A DNA stretch of 64,000 bases from Taudactylus pleione (GCA_031769625.1 JAUIMM010000584.1:1178001-1242000), one strand, 5' to 3'. Counted from the stretch's first letter, positions 24,091-35,510 are shown. A program made the numbers and translations. The notes: generated by a model not told the origin, from the sequence alone.

Positions 24091-25507
24091 AAAATGTTCA
24101 ACAAGCCAGCTCTCCCATGCTTACATAAAGTAACTACTTCCAGCCCTCCAAAATTACCGGTTCCAGGTTGGAACGGAATCCATCTGTAGTATGATTTTTG
24201 AGGTGGATTAGGAGGGTGTGTGGGCCCTGACAGGTAGAGAGCAACAACATATTTGAGCCATAATATTAACCAATAAGATCTTTAGCTGTGTAGTGCTGGG
24301 CTTGGTAGGTGTTATATTGTACTCTGAAAGCAGGGACTGAGGGACTTACTGTTGTAAGACATTATGGTTAATAAGGAATATGTGATTATATTAAAACAGT
24401 TATTGCAGGGAAAGGTGCTTTGCTTGGGTTGTGCAATGGTCAGTGTGTAAACAAGATATCACAGGCTCGGATCTCCACCTCCATCAATCATCCTGTCCTG
24501 AGCACAGGATCGCAGAACACACAATTGTCCCCTGTGTATTTTCAGCTTTCCTGTAACCTCTTCCCTGCCAGGCAACACTGACTGGATGGCCGCCTCCTGA
24601 GTAGTAATAAAGCAGCATAGCATTCTCTGCACAAAAACATATAAACCCATTGCTGCCAAAACTGCCTACATGCGTCACTCGTGGATATTCCATGCTGGGC
24701 TCTGCCTCCCATCACCTGTCTAATATGAAGAGCTATGTGTTCCTGTGTGCACATCCTACCTGTGGAGGCCTTGCATGCAGGTGGAAGTTGGAACGTGGAA
24801 GATCTGCAGAATGTGTTGCCCCGGGAACTCTGCTGCTGTTCCCTGTAATCTGCAATGCACTGAGCAGGCAGCACATAATATGTAGCGCACAGACTGTGCT
24901 GACTTGCCGGGCTGGCTATGCAGCGCCAGCACCATCCCCTCCTGGGTGGAGGGAGGAGCTCTACCAGGGGAGTGATGGGAAGATCTGGCTCGGGCATTAA
25001 CCCTGACACTGCTACAATACAGTATCAGTACAGTGCTGCTCGCCCCTATCACAATGGCCTGGGGCAGACAGATGGGACACAGTCTGACTGCCGACCACCC
25101 GAGCTTGATTCTGCAACGAGGGGCAGAGGGGATTTCTGATAGACACGGCCGCTAGCCGTAGTGTTACTAATATATTTATAATTGGTAACTGCTGGCCGTG
25201 CTGTCACTGAGCTCAGCCGCAGCACAGCACAAGCAGTCTCCCTCCGGTCTCTCCACTGTGATATGCGCGGCCGTATCAAATCCTGGTTTGTCACTAACTT
25301 TGGTCCTACAGGGCTTCCGTAGCCCTGTAGGACATAAAGTAACTGGAAGGAGGCAGCTGCCGCCGGTTTGTAAGTATGTGTGTGATGCTTTGCGACCACT
25401 GGACCACCAGGGTTTTTCTGCTGAGTGAGGAGGCGGCCCGGGACACCAAGTGATGGTGCAGCCCAGGGGGCACATGGCACCTTGCCCCTCGGCCCAGCCC
25501 GCCCCTG
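24091..25507. other. Unassigned; perfect small hairpin at 25302-25332
   Basis: GTCCTACAGGGCT / AGCCCTGTAGGAC form a 13-bp stem with a 5-nt loop. The remaining DNA, including GC-rich 24700-25100, has several 100-155-codon frames on both strands without family likeness. Confidence 0.35.
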
Positions 25508-25650
25508 CCAGTCGTTGATTGTATGCAGCTTGTGGGTAGCAGTTCAGGATGCTGGAAACACTTTGAATGCAAGTAATCACAGGTCACACCGGAGCTAAGT
25601 GGAAGACTATTGTCTTCCACTGTGGTGCTCTAACACAGTGACAAGATTGC
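25508..25650. repeat. Dispersed repeat R, copy 2
   Basis: Matches 21500-21690 in the same orientation (gaaacactttgaatgcaagtaatcacagg..taacacagtgacaagat). Confidence 0.6.
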
Positions 25651-27079
25651 AGTGCACATGCACAGTACTAAGGTCGGCTGCCATCTTGGAACACTCCACT
25701 TTCAACAGCATGGAGCCATGGTTCCCAAAGCACATTCATGCTGCAGGCTGATCTTTTGGCATACAATTATGGGAGTGTGGATACCCCACTCCCCCTTCAC
25801 CTTCAAATTTCTGTATTGTTTTCATTAATAATTGTTATCTTGTTTGTCTTATCCATTACACGGCTCTCCCCTCTTCTTTTTTCCTATCTAGTACCCTACC
25901 TCCTTGCTTTATACTTTTATACTTTTGCAAATGTTTCAATAAAAAAGTTCTAAAAAAAAATATCCTAAAGTCTATATAATAATTGTTGATGAAATAGACT
26001 AAATGACTAAATGATTGTCCAGATTCTGTGTTGAAATCAACCCTTCCACATTGTGTATTATATAAATTAATAATTTAAAGATGCATGTTCTCACTAAAGC
26101 ATAGTATCCAGTCTTTGGGTGTCAAAATGATTTAGCAGTCATCAAACGTTCCTGTCCCTATGTATGGAGACTCCCTGTGCACAGAGCCAGACATCATCCA
26201 GTGACTATCCTCTTCTCTAGCTCTGCCTGCTGCACGGTACAGACTGAGGTAGTTGACTCCAGTCCAGTCAGTCACTCCTGTGCTGGAATAAAGGAGAGGA
26301 AGCAGGGTGGGCTTGAGCAGAAAAAGGGTCAGCTAGTGACACACTTACAGAGACATCACCGGCAAGTGCTTAGGGATTTCTGGTCTGTCCAGGCCAGACA
26401 CCACATGCTACCTAGTGCCCACATCACCTCTGTTTAGCCAGGGAACAGTAAACTGTCCCCAATGGTCTATTTTACTGCTGGGACAAAGGAGCCCTGGACG
26501 GTGCCTATGGATGAAGCAGGCTCCCGGAGCATGAGCTCCGCCTGCTCCAACCATGCTATGCCCCTTTGTATACGCTATTTATATTTACATTACACAAATA
26601 TATGCACATACAATACATATTTACTTTACAGATAAAATGTGTCTGCCATTTTATTAATGTGAGAAGTTTGTGATTAAATGAGCTCATATAGCTATACATG
26701 GCAGGGTGGAGGTGGTATTGCCCAGTCTGAGAGGATTGGACATGCACCCACTGGACTCTGTAACTGGTGTGCCATACAGTGATGGTGCACAACTGGAGGG
26801 GGTGTTAGAGCACACCCAGAAAACCACATCAACTCCTAGAATCTGCTAGAGAGTGCTTCGCCTATAACAGCTGCAGTTTTCCCATAGAGATAGATATTCT
26901 CACTGGTACTTAGATGCCACCAGGACTTAAAATCTAGATTGCAGGAGTTTAATTTGGAAACTGGGTAGCCAGAGGAAAATAAGGCTGAAGTAGCTAGCAA
27001 GCAGCAGGTCCATCGACAATTAAATAATAAACTTTTTTATCATATTTTGGATATGAATTCAACAGAGACATAAAAAAGG
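25651..27079. other. Unassigned; A-tailed segment ending near 25965
   Basis: 25900-25965 reads tttcaataaaaaagttctaaaaaaaaa, an AATAAA-like signal followed by an A run, so a retroposed 3' end may lie here. The rest to 27079 shows no supported feature. Confidence 0.3.
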
Positions 27080-29019
27080 GCCATTAAAAATGTATTGGAT
27101 TGTGCTCTGGCTGATATGCTCATATCTAAGGAGGACTGTTTTTTTGTCCCATCACACCAGTTTATTTAACAGTTAACCAAAAGTAATAAATCCCTTTTTT
27201 TTCACCTCCCGGGATACCTATTATTTCAAGGTGTGGGTCCCTCACGTCCAATCTTTCACATTATGTTAATTTTTATTTGCAACCCCTTGTTGTTTCTTTA
27301 AGATCCTATGTATGGGATTCCACACATTTTCTTAATATGTTAATCAGTATAACTTGGAAAACAAGTTATATATTTCTTACACTTGATGTGGAATCACTTT
27401 ACTCTAATATTCCCCATGGCAAGGGAATACAGAGTTTCACCAATATACTACAGTCGAAAAGAAACCTTAGTATTCTACATCAGAAATTTCGAGTGGATTC
27501 AATCCAATTTATTCTAACACATAATCACTTTTTGTTTGATGGTGTTCATTATTTGCAGTTGTTAGGGACCAGGGGGACCAGGTTGGCACCAAGTTATGTG
27601 AACCTCTACATGGGTGATTTTGAGGTGGTGACTTTGGCGCAAACCTGGTCCTCTATGGCCATTATATAGATGATTTGTTTATTATTTGGGATGGGGATGA
27701 TTTTTTGCCACAATAATTTGTTGCACATTTAAACATTAATGATTTTAATTTAAAGTTCACTCACACACTCCATGAGTCCTCCATTGATTTCTTGGATTTG
27801 AGACTATCAGTAGATGGCATGAGTATTTCTTTGCCCATCTTTAGAAAGCAGGTAAATATTCACAATTACCTCCATTATGATAGTTCTCACCATGACCCTT
27901 GGAGGAATAACATCCCCAATCGTAAACTCCTACAATTGAAGAGGAATTGTTCTTTCAAGGAGGTGTTTTTAGAACAGTCTCACAAAGTTAATGACTTTGT
28001 AAGTAGGGGTTATCCTGCCTCACTCCTCAATATTTCACTTGACAAGGTCTGCCAGAGGAGTAGATAGGGAAGAACTTTTAAAAGTACATCCAAAAAAAAT
28101 AATGAATACTAGGAATAAAAGTGATATGGATATAGCCTTTAGGTCAACCTATCGGATTAGACAGATAATTAAATGTGTTACAACAGGATCCAATCCCAAG
28201 AGACATCTTGCCAGATACCCCAAGAGTAATATTTAAGAAGGGAAAGAATTTGAAGAATTTTCTCACTCCAAGCCATTTTATCCAAAACATCCTATCCTAC
28301 TACCCCCAGGGGCGTTTCAAGAGAGAAGGGGGCCCATGTGCAGTGAGCCCCCTCCTCTCTCTGGCTTAGTGCCAGAATCTACTGCACATGCGCGGATCTC
28401 CATAAAAATGGTGCCCACACCGTTTTCCTGGGGACAGCGGCACTGCAGAGCAGCACTATGGACAGGTAAGTATAAGACTCTATGGGTGCGGGGTGTGCGG
28501 TGTGGGCCCATTATAGATATGCCCCCACTTACCCCCCCTAGTTCTGGATTGAGTTGGTTACCACCTCCCCCTAGAGGTTTTTACAAATGTGGAAGTAATA
28601 AGTGTGGGATGTGTAGATTTACTATGGACAAAATGAAGGAAATTAATTTATTCCCTTCAGAGAAGAAGTATAGCATTAATTAATTTATCAATTGTGAATC
28701 TCAATCCACTATCTATTTGTTAGAATGTAGTTGTGGCTTGAGATATATTGGGCGCACTATTAGGAATCTGTGTATTAGATTTGATAAACATAACATAATG
28801 AAATGGTACACTAATAATGTTTCCTGACATTTTGTAGAGACTCACAATAGAAACCCTGAAGGAATAAAAATTGTGGGAATAGAGAAGGTTAAATCCACAC
28901 CTAGAGGAGATGACAGGTATAGGTATCTTTGTACACGAGAAGCATACTGGATCCATGAATTCCATTGCCTATCACCTCATAGTTTAAATGAGACAAATGA
29001 TTTGAATGAAATTATTTAG
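27080..29019 (+). pseudogene. PLE-1: Penelope-like RT/GIY-YIG open frame, decayed
   Basis: Penelope-like elements encode one protein with a reverse transcriptase and a C-terminal GIY-YIG endonuclease. Here, across several frames: a palm-motif-A-like LTLDVESLYSNIPH (near 27384), GTRLAPSYVNLYMGDFE (near 27570-27620), the catalytic YIDD in YGHYIDDLFIIW (near 27650-27690), then SSHHDPWRNNIPN. After a hAT insertion come the zinc-like CGSNKCGMC linker (near 28580) and the GIY-YIG core YLLECSCGLRYIGRTIR (near 28710-28760), ending LNETNDLNEII and stop at 29017-29019. At least two frameshifts and several stops show it is dead. The start is uncertain; weak similarity begins near 27080-27170. Confidence 0.85.
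28307..28527. mobile_element. Small hAT-type insertion inside PLE-1
   Basis: CAGGGGCG begins the insert, and gggcccattatagatatgccccc ends it in roughly inverted form. The flanks actacccc (28299-28306) and cttacccc (28528-28535) are a weak 8-bp duplication. PLE-1 protein similarity breaks before it and resumes after it. Confidence 0.5.
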
Positions 29020-29398
29020 ATATTGGTTTTGATTTAAGTAGCTTGCGTTATTCATATTTTTTAATTTTTTTATGCGTATATATCATAATAAATTTCGTTA
29101 GGGTTGTTTTGTCTTTTTGTATTAGTGGTAATTTTTTGGTGCCATAGACCACTTTATGTAAAATTATAGACTTATTCATTGGATGATTTTAATTTATTCA
29201 TTTATTTTTTCTATCATGTGTTATTGTACTTGAGCCAAGATCTCCTTGATCCTTTAAGCACTGTTCAGTAAATAACATACTGAACTGTGTTTAAGTTCAG
29301 AAATTAAGACTCATTAACGACTGTGATAGTTAATTAATTTGTACCATATGTGGGTATATATACATATATGGCTGCTGGGAGATCCCAGCACCCATCCA

Positions 29399-29445
29399 TT
29401 TCCTTTGAAAAAATCTGCAGGACGAAAGAAACGCATTAGAAGGAC
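29399..29445 (+). ncRNA. Degenerate hammerhead-like motif downstream of PLE-1
   Basis: Hammerhead ribozymes are known in PLEs. Here ctgcagga would be the CUGANGA box with one inserted base, followed by a C-gaaa-G mini stem II, aaacgcatt in place of GAAA plus stem III, and a stem I of TCCTT (29401-29405) with AAGGA (29440-29444). It lies in the element's orientation about 400 bp after the frame. The extra base makes activity unlikely. Confidence 0.35.
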
Positions 29446-30350
29446 TTTTTTATATCCCACAGTATACACCAAGCTTTTTGATTGCGGTGAGGGAAAATGC
29501 AGTATTAACTTTATACTGAAAGTGTCCATTTGACTTTATTGTGCCGCTGTCCAGTGGATTGTATCTAATTATGAAAGTGACTGTGTATTATATATTCTCT
29601 AAGGGAGTTTAACCATCAATCAGAGTGTTTGGGATACATATGAGCACATTCTAACAAGTGTTGTTAGTCTGCATATACAATCTGCAGCCAGTCTGCATAT
29701 ACAATCTGCAGCCAAAATAAGTGCATTATATTTAAAACTCTTTGGTATATCAGCGTTAAACATCTTAACAGAGAGGAAGTCTTCCTACTTGTCATCTGTA
29801 ACCTGTGGAAGATTATATACTCCTGTTGTATTGCATTGAGTGATTACCTGCATATGTTCAATGACTGAGTTTGGTCTAAAGTCATATTGAGGAAATTATC
29901 TTCCGGACTTGTTCTGCAATTGCAGTTACTATCTCTGAGCGCAGGATTTCCCAATTTACAACGAAAGGAGCAAATCTCAGTCTTAACACCCTTTTTTCTC
30001 ATTTAACGCTACTGACTGACATCAGACACACGCAGCTTCTGGCTTTCTGCTGTGCTGGGAGACTCATCAGTGGTTCCGCTGTGAGACCCTTAGCACCAAT
30101 CAGTGTGCTGTTTCACTGCAGTATTAATGTTCAATAGTGGCAAAGGAGTACAGCAAGATAACGCTTAGCCACAATTCTTTTACCCCTTGAATATATTTGA
30201 AATGTATTTTGTCTTGTGATATACAAAATCTTCTAGCGGCATATGTGATATGCATATTGCAAACCTGTTTTAAGAAGTATATGCTCAGGGCAGATGCTAC
30301 CATTAGGCAGCTTTAGCTAGCTGCCTAGGGGCGCCCCTGAGTCCACAAAA
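29446..30350. other. Unassigned; 24-bp tandem duplication
   Basis: agtctgcatatacaatctgcagcc occurs twice in tandem at about 29665-29713. Near 30290-30345 a ggcagatgctaccattaggcag..gcgcccctgagtcc piece resembles a hAT-like end. Otherwise nothing is supported. Confidence 0.4.
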
Positions 30351-30702
30351 AAAGCTGGGTACACACCTATACAATCATCGGGCCAATCATCCAATATCGA
30401 GAGACCAGCCGTTAGATTGTGTAGGTGTGTATGCTGTCCCGATGCAGGAGCATTAACCGATAAACGGCTTTTAATGCTCCTGCAACGGTCGGGATCTTTA
30501 GGTCGAATCTTATGTACGGTTTAATATTTATCGGGTCGACCTCCCGATCCCATAGAAGCCCGTACACACTGTGCTATGTCTGCACAGTGTGTACACAGCT
30601 CACAGGCAGCTGACAAAGGGTCACACTGGGGCCAGACTGCACGGCTGATCGGGACAGTTTTACCCGATCAGCCTGCAATCGTAAAAGTGTGTACCCAGCT
30701 TT
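30351..30702. mobile_element. tacacac-type MITE
   Basis: AAAGCTGGGTACACACCTATACAATC at the left is mirrored by cgtaaaagtgtgtacccagcttt at the right. Inner complementary pieces include gatcgggacag / gtcccgatg and gtcgacctcccgat. It is non-coding. Confidence 0.65.
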
Positions 30703-30705
30703 AGT

Positions 30706-31085
30706 GTATGTGTGTGTGGGATTAATGAGTTCTGGCATATATTGGAGCACAGATGTGTGCATATGTATTTCGGGGCATAATCTATTGGTACACAGCTGTA
30801 TGGCATATAAAGAATTTTTAACACATGTGGCATATGTACCAGGGACGTTGTTTGGCATAATTCATGACTATGTGGCATACAATAACTTTGGTGCACAGCT
30901 GTGTGGCATATGCATTGGGGGCACAAATGTATGGTATATTATGTATTGGGAGCATAAATGTGTGGCATATTATGTATTGGAGGCATTGATGTGTAACATA
31001 ATTATGAATTATGAATTGGGGATACAGATGTGTGGCATATAATGGAACATAACATACTATGCAACATATTATGCATTGGGGGCAG
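30706..31085. repeat. Degenerate ~31-bp minisatellite
   Basis: Units of the type gcataaatgtgtggcatattatgtattgg recur, best preserved at about 30915-31000. They run right up to the kinase remnant. Confidence 0.6.
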
Positions 31086-31086
31086 T

Positions 31087-31535
31087 GTTATGAGGCTCAA
31101 GAAATCATAACTTGTCAGCCATACAGTGCAGGTGTGGATTGGTTCACATTTGGCGTTATTTTATATCTACTCACCCTACGAAAGTACCCTTTTAATGCCA
31201 AGTCAGCTTCAGTAGTAAACACAATAATCCTTACTCAAGAACCAACATATTTGGGGCTTACTGATCCTGTAACAAAGGACATTATAACAAAGCTCCTGTG
31301 TAACAGTCCCTCCGGCTTGGAGTAAATGGCAATGTGCGAGAACACCCCTTCTTCTCTGATTAACTGGGAAGCGACAGAGACTGGAAAAACAACATTCCCC
31401 GGTTACATTGCCAAAGAACTAAATGGATCTAAATGAAAATCAGCAAATTCACTTCTTATTGAAGTGATCAAAGAACCAATTACTACCACGAACCAGAGGA
31501 TTTTTGATAACATTCAATTTGTGTGCCCTAAGTGA
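31087..31535 (+). pseudogene. C-terminal remnant of a PKC-like (AGC) protein kinase
   Basis: The translation starts at the APE region (QEIITCQPYSAGVDWFTFGV; the DWW/F..G segment of kinase subdomain IX) and continues KYPFNAKS..EPTYLGLTDP. A frame change near 31315 leads to the LGVNGNVREHPFF-like subdomain XI piece, and a further frame carries INWEATETGKTTFPGY. The tail TNQRIFDNIQFVCPK ends in TGA at 31533-31535. An in-frame TGA at 31434-31436 and at least one frameshift make it non-functional. Everything N-terminal to APE (ATP site, catalytic loop, DFG) is absent. The conserved part is contiguous without introns, which fits a 5'-truncated retrocopy; frogs carry many PKC-like genes, so the parent is unknown. 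Confidence 0.75.
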
Positions 31536-31622
31536 AACTAATCATAATGCGTCAATGGAAGTAGACATTATGCCATCAGACGAAGACCTGGTGTAACAAA
31601 AAGTAGTAGTCCTACAAGCATC

Positions 31623-32077
31623 TTGTGCCTGCTGCCTACCCCGACCTCGGCTATGTCCCTGGAGATGCACTGTCTTCCACCTACCCTGACCTCGGAAATG
31701 TCCCTGAAGGTGCGCTGTCTGCCACCTGCCCCAACCTCAGCTATGTTCCTGGAGATGCACTTTCTGCCACCTGCCCCGACCTCAGCTATGTCTCTGGAGA
31801 TGCACTGTCTGCCGCCTGCCCTGACTTCAGCTATGTCTCTGGAGATGCACTGTCTGCCGCCTGCCCTGATCTCAGCTATGTCTCTGGAGATGCACTGTCT
31901 GCCACCTGCCCCGACTCAGCTGCAACTTTGGTGGATGCACTGTCACCTGCCCCGACCTTGGCTACATCTCAGGAGATGCACTGTCTGCCCCCTGCACCGA
32001 TCTCGGCTACGACCCTGGAGATGCCCTGCTTGTTACCTACCCCAACATCGACTATGTCCCAGGAAATGCACTGCTGA
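31623..32077 (+). repeat. 45-bp minisatellite, about 10 copies, open in two frames
   Basis: The unit is of the type ctgtctgccacctgccccga / cctcagctatgtctctggag / atgca. Because 45 is divisible by three, two plus frames stay open (157 and 150 codons) with 15-residue periods CLPPAPTSAMSLEMH and DALSATCPDLSYVSG. Such frames need not be expressed. It starts about 90 bp after the kinase remnant. Confidence 0.85.
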
Positions 32078-33812
32078 TTCTTTTACTGAAATCTAGCCAT
32101 TGCTCAATTAATAATATAAAGTTTAAAAAAGAAGTAAAGGTGTCTTGCCTAAATATATGTGGATTTACTATGCATTAACTCCAAAACGGAAACAATGTGG
32201 AAGATAAAAGGCAAGGCATGGTAGGGCTAAAATAAGATTTATCCCTAAAAGGAGTTTAAAAATTGTGTAAATTATATATTCTGATTGCCTGATTGAGATG
32301 GGCACGTAATGTTAATACCACACACAAGCAGCCTATGTTTTAAGTCTGTGCGTGTAAATAAATTCCTGAGGATTAACATAGCCAGACCTGGTAACAGGGA
32401 CTCAGACCCTGATGTGTGACAACATCCTTACATGACTTAAAAATTTGCTTCAGTATTATTTACATAATACATAGATGGGCTCAAAGGAGCTGTACATTCA
32501 TTAACATAAAAAGTCTAAATAATTGATGGGATGTTCCTAGTGTAACAGTAAGCTACATGCACAGGTGTCTTTACTTTAACTGGTATGCGCACATAGACCA
32601 CAATCCTATAAAATACCATGCAAGGCATCTGGTCAAATAGGCCATGAAAATATGAATGGGTATGTATACATTTACAGTATATGCACTTTGCAGTAAAATC
32701 ATCAATACATTGTGCATATGTGGAATATCTGGGGCTGGACATCAGAGCTAAAGAACCTGAACTCACATCTCAGTGATCCAGAGGCACATGGAAGATTGGA
32801 TTCCTGGCTGTGGACAGAGCTGGAGCCTTTCCAGTGGTAGATTAAGGTCCCCATGGGCCTGAAGCTGAAATTTACAAAAGACCTATTGTCTGCTGCCTCA
32901 GGGGGTGTGACTAGTGATGTAGTGGGATATGACCAGTGATGTGGGAGTGCGGTCTGCACAGGGAGTGTGGCTAGCGCCTTCCTGTAATCATCTCAATGGC
33001 ACTCCCCGCTCCGCTTATATCAACAGTGTACTGTGAAAGTCTACAAACAAAAGGAAATACCCCTTATTAATGTGACAAAAAAAGAAAAATGGCACTTAGT
33101 GATTGGAAAGGTATATTTCCTCTTCAATTTTTGTACCTGGAAGTGACGTGAAGTGAGGGTGGAAGTGCGGTTCCATGCCCATACAGTCCACGCTTCGGGC
33201 AGGTTTACATTTCCCCTCAATGGTTATAGTAGGATATGACGTTGGACATTAACTGATGAAGTCAGGGTACAAAAACTGAAGGGGATCTATCCACTTCCCT
33301 TAGTGAATTTGAACCCTCTCTACTAAAGAGCATGTGGGTCAATTACTGATGTCATGAATGTGACATCTATCTATATAAAAAGGACCTAATCTTGTTAATA
33401 GTTATTCAAAGAAGATATTAGATACCTTATAGTGAGAATGAAAAAAAAAAGAGTCACTAAGTGAAGCTTATAAATGTATACATATATATGCACACATACA
33501 TACATTATGTATGTTTGTAAAAGCAGAGAGAGACAGCACCCCAGGGACTGGCATAATGTAGAAAAAATAAGTGGAGACAAGTATTTTTTCTACATTGTGC
33601 CAGCCCCTGTATATATGTACGGATTCGTTTTGGAAGGCACCAGGGCATCATATACTGAATTGACCGAATTGCTTAAGTGTTCGGCGTCAGCAGTATGAGT
33701 TGACAGGAAAAAGTTTTCCTGTCAATGCTGTCAGGCTCCTGTGGGCCTATTTTCAATGGGGGCCTGGAGCTGCAGCTCCACCCGCCCCATTGTTAATCTG
33801 GCCCTGCGTTGC
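32078..33812. other. Unassigned; hairpin at 33545-33607
   Basis: ctggcataatgtagaaaaaata and tattttttctacattgtgccag form a long stem with a 12-nt loop. At 32830-32870 (gtagattaaggtccccatgggcctg) and 33735-33810 (ggggcctgg..ttaatctggccctg) there are hAT-like end sequences that might be partners, but no 8-bp duplication was found. Confidence 0.4.
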
Positions 33813-33959
33813 AGCCAGCATGGTGGCTCATAACTGAGAGAAAGGGTTAAGGAACTGCTAGATCCAGGCTTATCTGGGAATGAAAAATACAGTTTTTAGA
33901 TTATCTGCATGTAAATGCCTCTCAGGAACCCAAGACCTTTCTTCAGGTCTATAGCCTTT

Positions 33960-34268
33960 CTAATGAACTAAGAAATGAACTTCACCTGGAAATTTATTGG
34001 AATCTAAAGTCTTTTTGACGATATACTCTTGAAGACCATCAATCACAACTGGAGGTGGATTCTTAGGAAAATAATTATACATTTCTTGGAAATGATAAGT
34101 GGTTTGAAGACAGAGCAATGAAAAGTATTGGGAATTTAAAGACATTGGAAGTCTTAAATGGAAGTCAATGGAGTCCACTTGCTTGATGATCTGGAATAGA
34201 CCAATGTACTTAGGACCATTTTTTTAGAGGGCTGACAGTCTTAGATTTTGGGTGGACAGTCACACTTT
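33960..34268 (-). pseudogene. Gypsy integrase C-terminal region
   Basis: The translation gives LSTQNLRL (the VWLSTxNLxL motif of gypsy integrases) and NGPKYIGLFQI (GPKYIGPF motif). It then reads KQVDSIDFHLRLP..NSQYFSLL, and ends in a degraded PPPVVIDGLQEYIVKKTLDS that matches the entry of a chromodomain (PPP.V.DG..EYEVE.ILDS). A stop lies just after NLRLSAL. The family P copy at 34269 splits it from the upstream part. Confidence 0.75.
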
Positions 34269-34762
34269 GGACCTCATTCAGAGGCGGTCGTTAGTTGCAA
34301 GCGGTCGCACTGAATCAGGGCGGCCGCTTGCATCCTGAATGACCGCCTCCTTGTCAATCGCTAAGCTGTGGGTTAACACCCACAGTTCTAGCGACCGACA
34401 TGGGTGATGGTCGCGATGGGCAAGACCATCGCGACCATCGGGGCTTACAACCGAGCAGGAAGCTGCCCACTGACATCAGCAATGATGTCAGTGGGGCCGC
34501 CCCCAAATGGCAAGCGTTCTGACGGGAATGCCTCCATTTGGGCAGGCACGTCCCCTGCCCACCTCCCAAACGGGGTGAGCTGTCACTCACCATCGACAGC
34601 TCGCCCCGTCTGCTGTGAGACCCATAGCAACGGAGCGTCCGTCGCTAGCCGGATCTCGCGCATGCGCACGATGGAGCCGGCTCCATCGTGCGCATGCCCA
34701 GTGGGGCAACATTGAGTCGTTTGCGAGTGCTCAGCGCTTTCGACCGACTCTGAATGACCCCC
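34269..34762 (+). mobile_element. Family P MITE inserted in gypsy integrase, duplication TTT
   Basis: GGACCTCATTCAGAGGCGG and CGACTCTGAATGACCCCC bound 494 bp, with TTT at 34266-34268 and 34763-34765. Hairpins include gctgtgggttaacacccacag, gatggtcgcgatggg..accatcgcgaccatc, actgacatcagcaatgatgtcagt, gagctgtcactcaccatcgacagctc and the perfect gcgcacgatggagcc / ggctccatcgtgcgc pair. It sits between the VRDK and VWLST positions of the integrase. Confidence 0.85.
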
Positions 34763-34765
34763 TTT

Positions 34766-35040
34766 ATCTCTCACCTTGAAAGTACCGGTCTTCCAATGAT
34801 GATCTGCAAAAACTTTTGATTGAAGTGAAGCCTTGAGGGCAGAATTAACTTTCTTCCAAATATTCTTGAGACAAGAAGCAGTGTTGCGTACCTCATGCAC
34901 ATTACTGGAGGCAAGAGAGCTCTTGGGTGATGCCCGTAAATACAAAGGAAGGGAGACATATTGGTGAAAGAATGACAAAAATTATTCAGTTAATGGTAGT
35001 TGTTCTGCCCAATTGTTACAAAATTTGGAAATGTAACAAC
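34766..35040 (-). pseudogene. Gypsy integrase middle region
   Basis: The translation shows NNWAEQLPLTE (the WxExLPxAEF motif), FFHQYVSLPLYLRASPKSS in a shifted frame (SPF..YG.HPR motif) and DHHWKTGTFKVRDK (AD.HRR....F.VGDKVWL motif). It is one piece with the RT remnant before it and the integrase tail after the MITE. Confidence 0.7.
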
Positions 35041-35510
35041 AAATTTATTATTCAAATACAAGAAAATCTCAGAGAATGTCATTAATCAGGTCCATAAATA
35101 TGGCTGGGGCATTGCAGAGGCCAAAGAGCATAACCAAATATTCACAGTGGCCTGACTGGGTACTTAACGTTGTCTTCCACTCGTCCCCACCTTAATGCAA
35201 ATAAGGCTGTAGACTCCACGGAGATCGATCTTGGACAGGATGGTGGTGCCCCGAACTTGGTCAAAGAAAACTGATATAAGAGGTAAAGGGTAGGTGTTTT
35301 TATGGCGATTTTATTAAGCCCCCTGTAACAAATGCATGGTTGAAGACTGCCGTTTTTTTTGGAAACAAAAAAGAAACCTGCACCAGCAGGGGATTTGGAA
35401 GGCTTGATGAACCTCTTACTGAGGTTCTTTTTAATGTATGGACCCATAGGTCTCTGCAACTGACAAGGCATAGAGTCTTCCTTTGGATAATCTGGCTCCA
35501 GGAACAAGAT
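35040..35510 (-). pseudogene. Gypsy reverse transcriptase, N-terminal part
   Basis: [20 protein letters not shown] followed by [10 protein letters not shown] are the fingers motifs of Ty3/gypsy RT. Palm motif A is lost through a frameshift after the SPTKFGAP-like region. A shifted frame then gives [19 protein letters not shown] (motif B, MPFGLxNAPAxF) and breaks off just before the YxDD box. The whole of RT motif C, RNase H and the integrase zinc and core domains are missing at about 35035. Confidence 0.8.

Noticed and set aside
31059..31325. Functional kinase gene
   Set aside because: The ATP-binding and catalytic-loop parts are absent, and frameshifts and an in-frame stop interrupt the rest.
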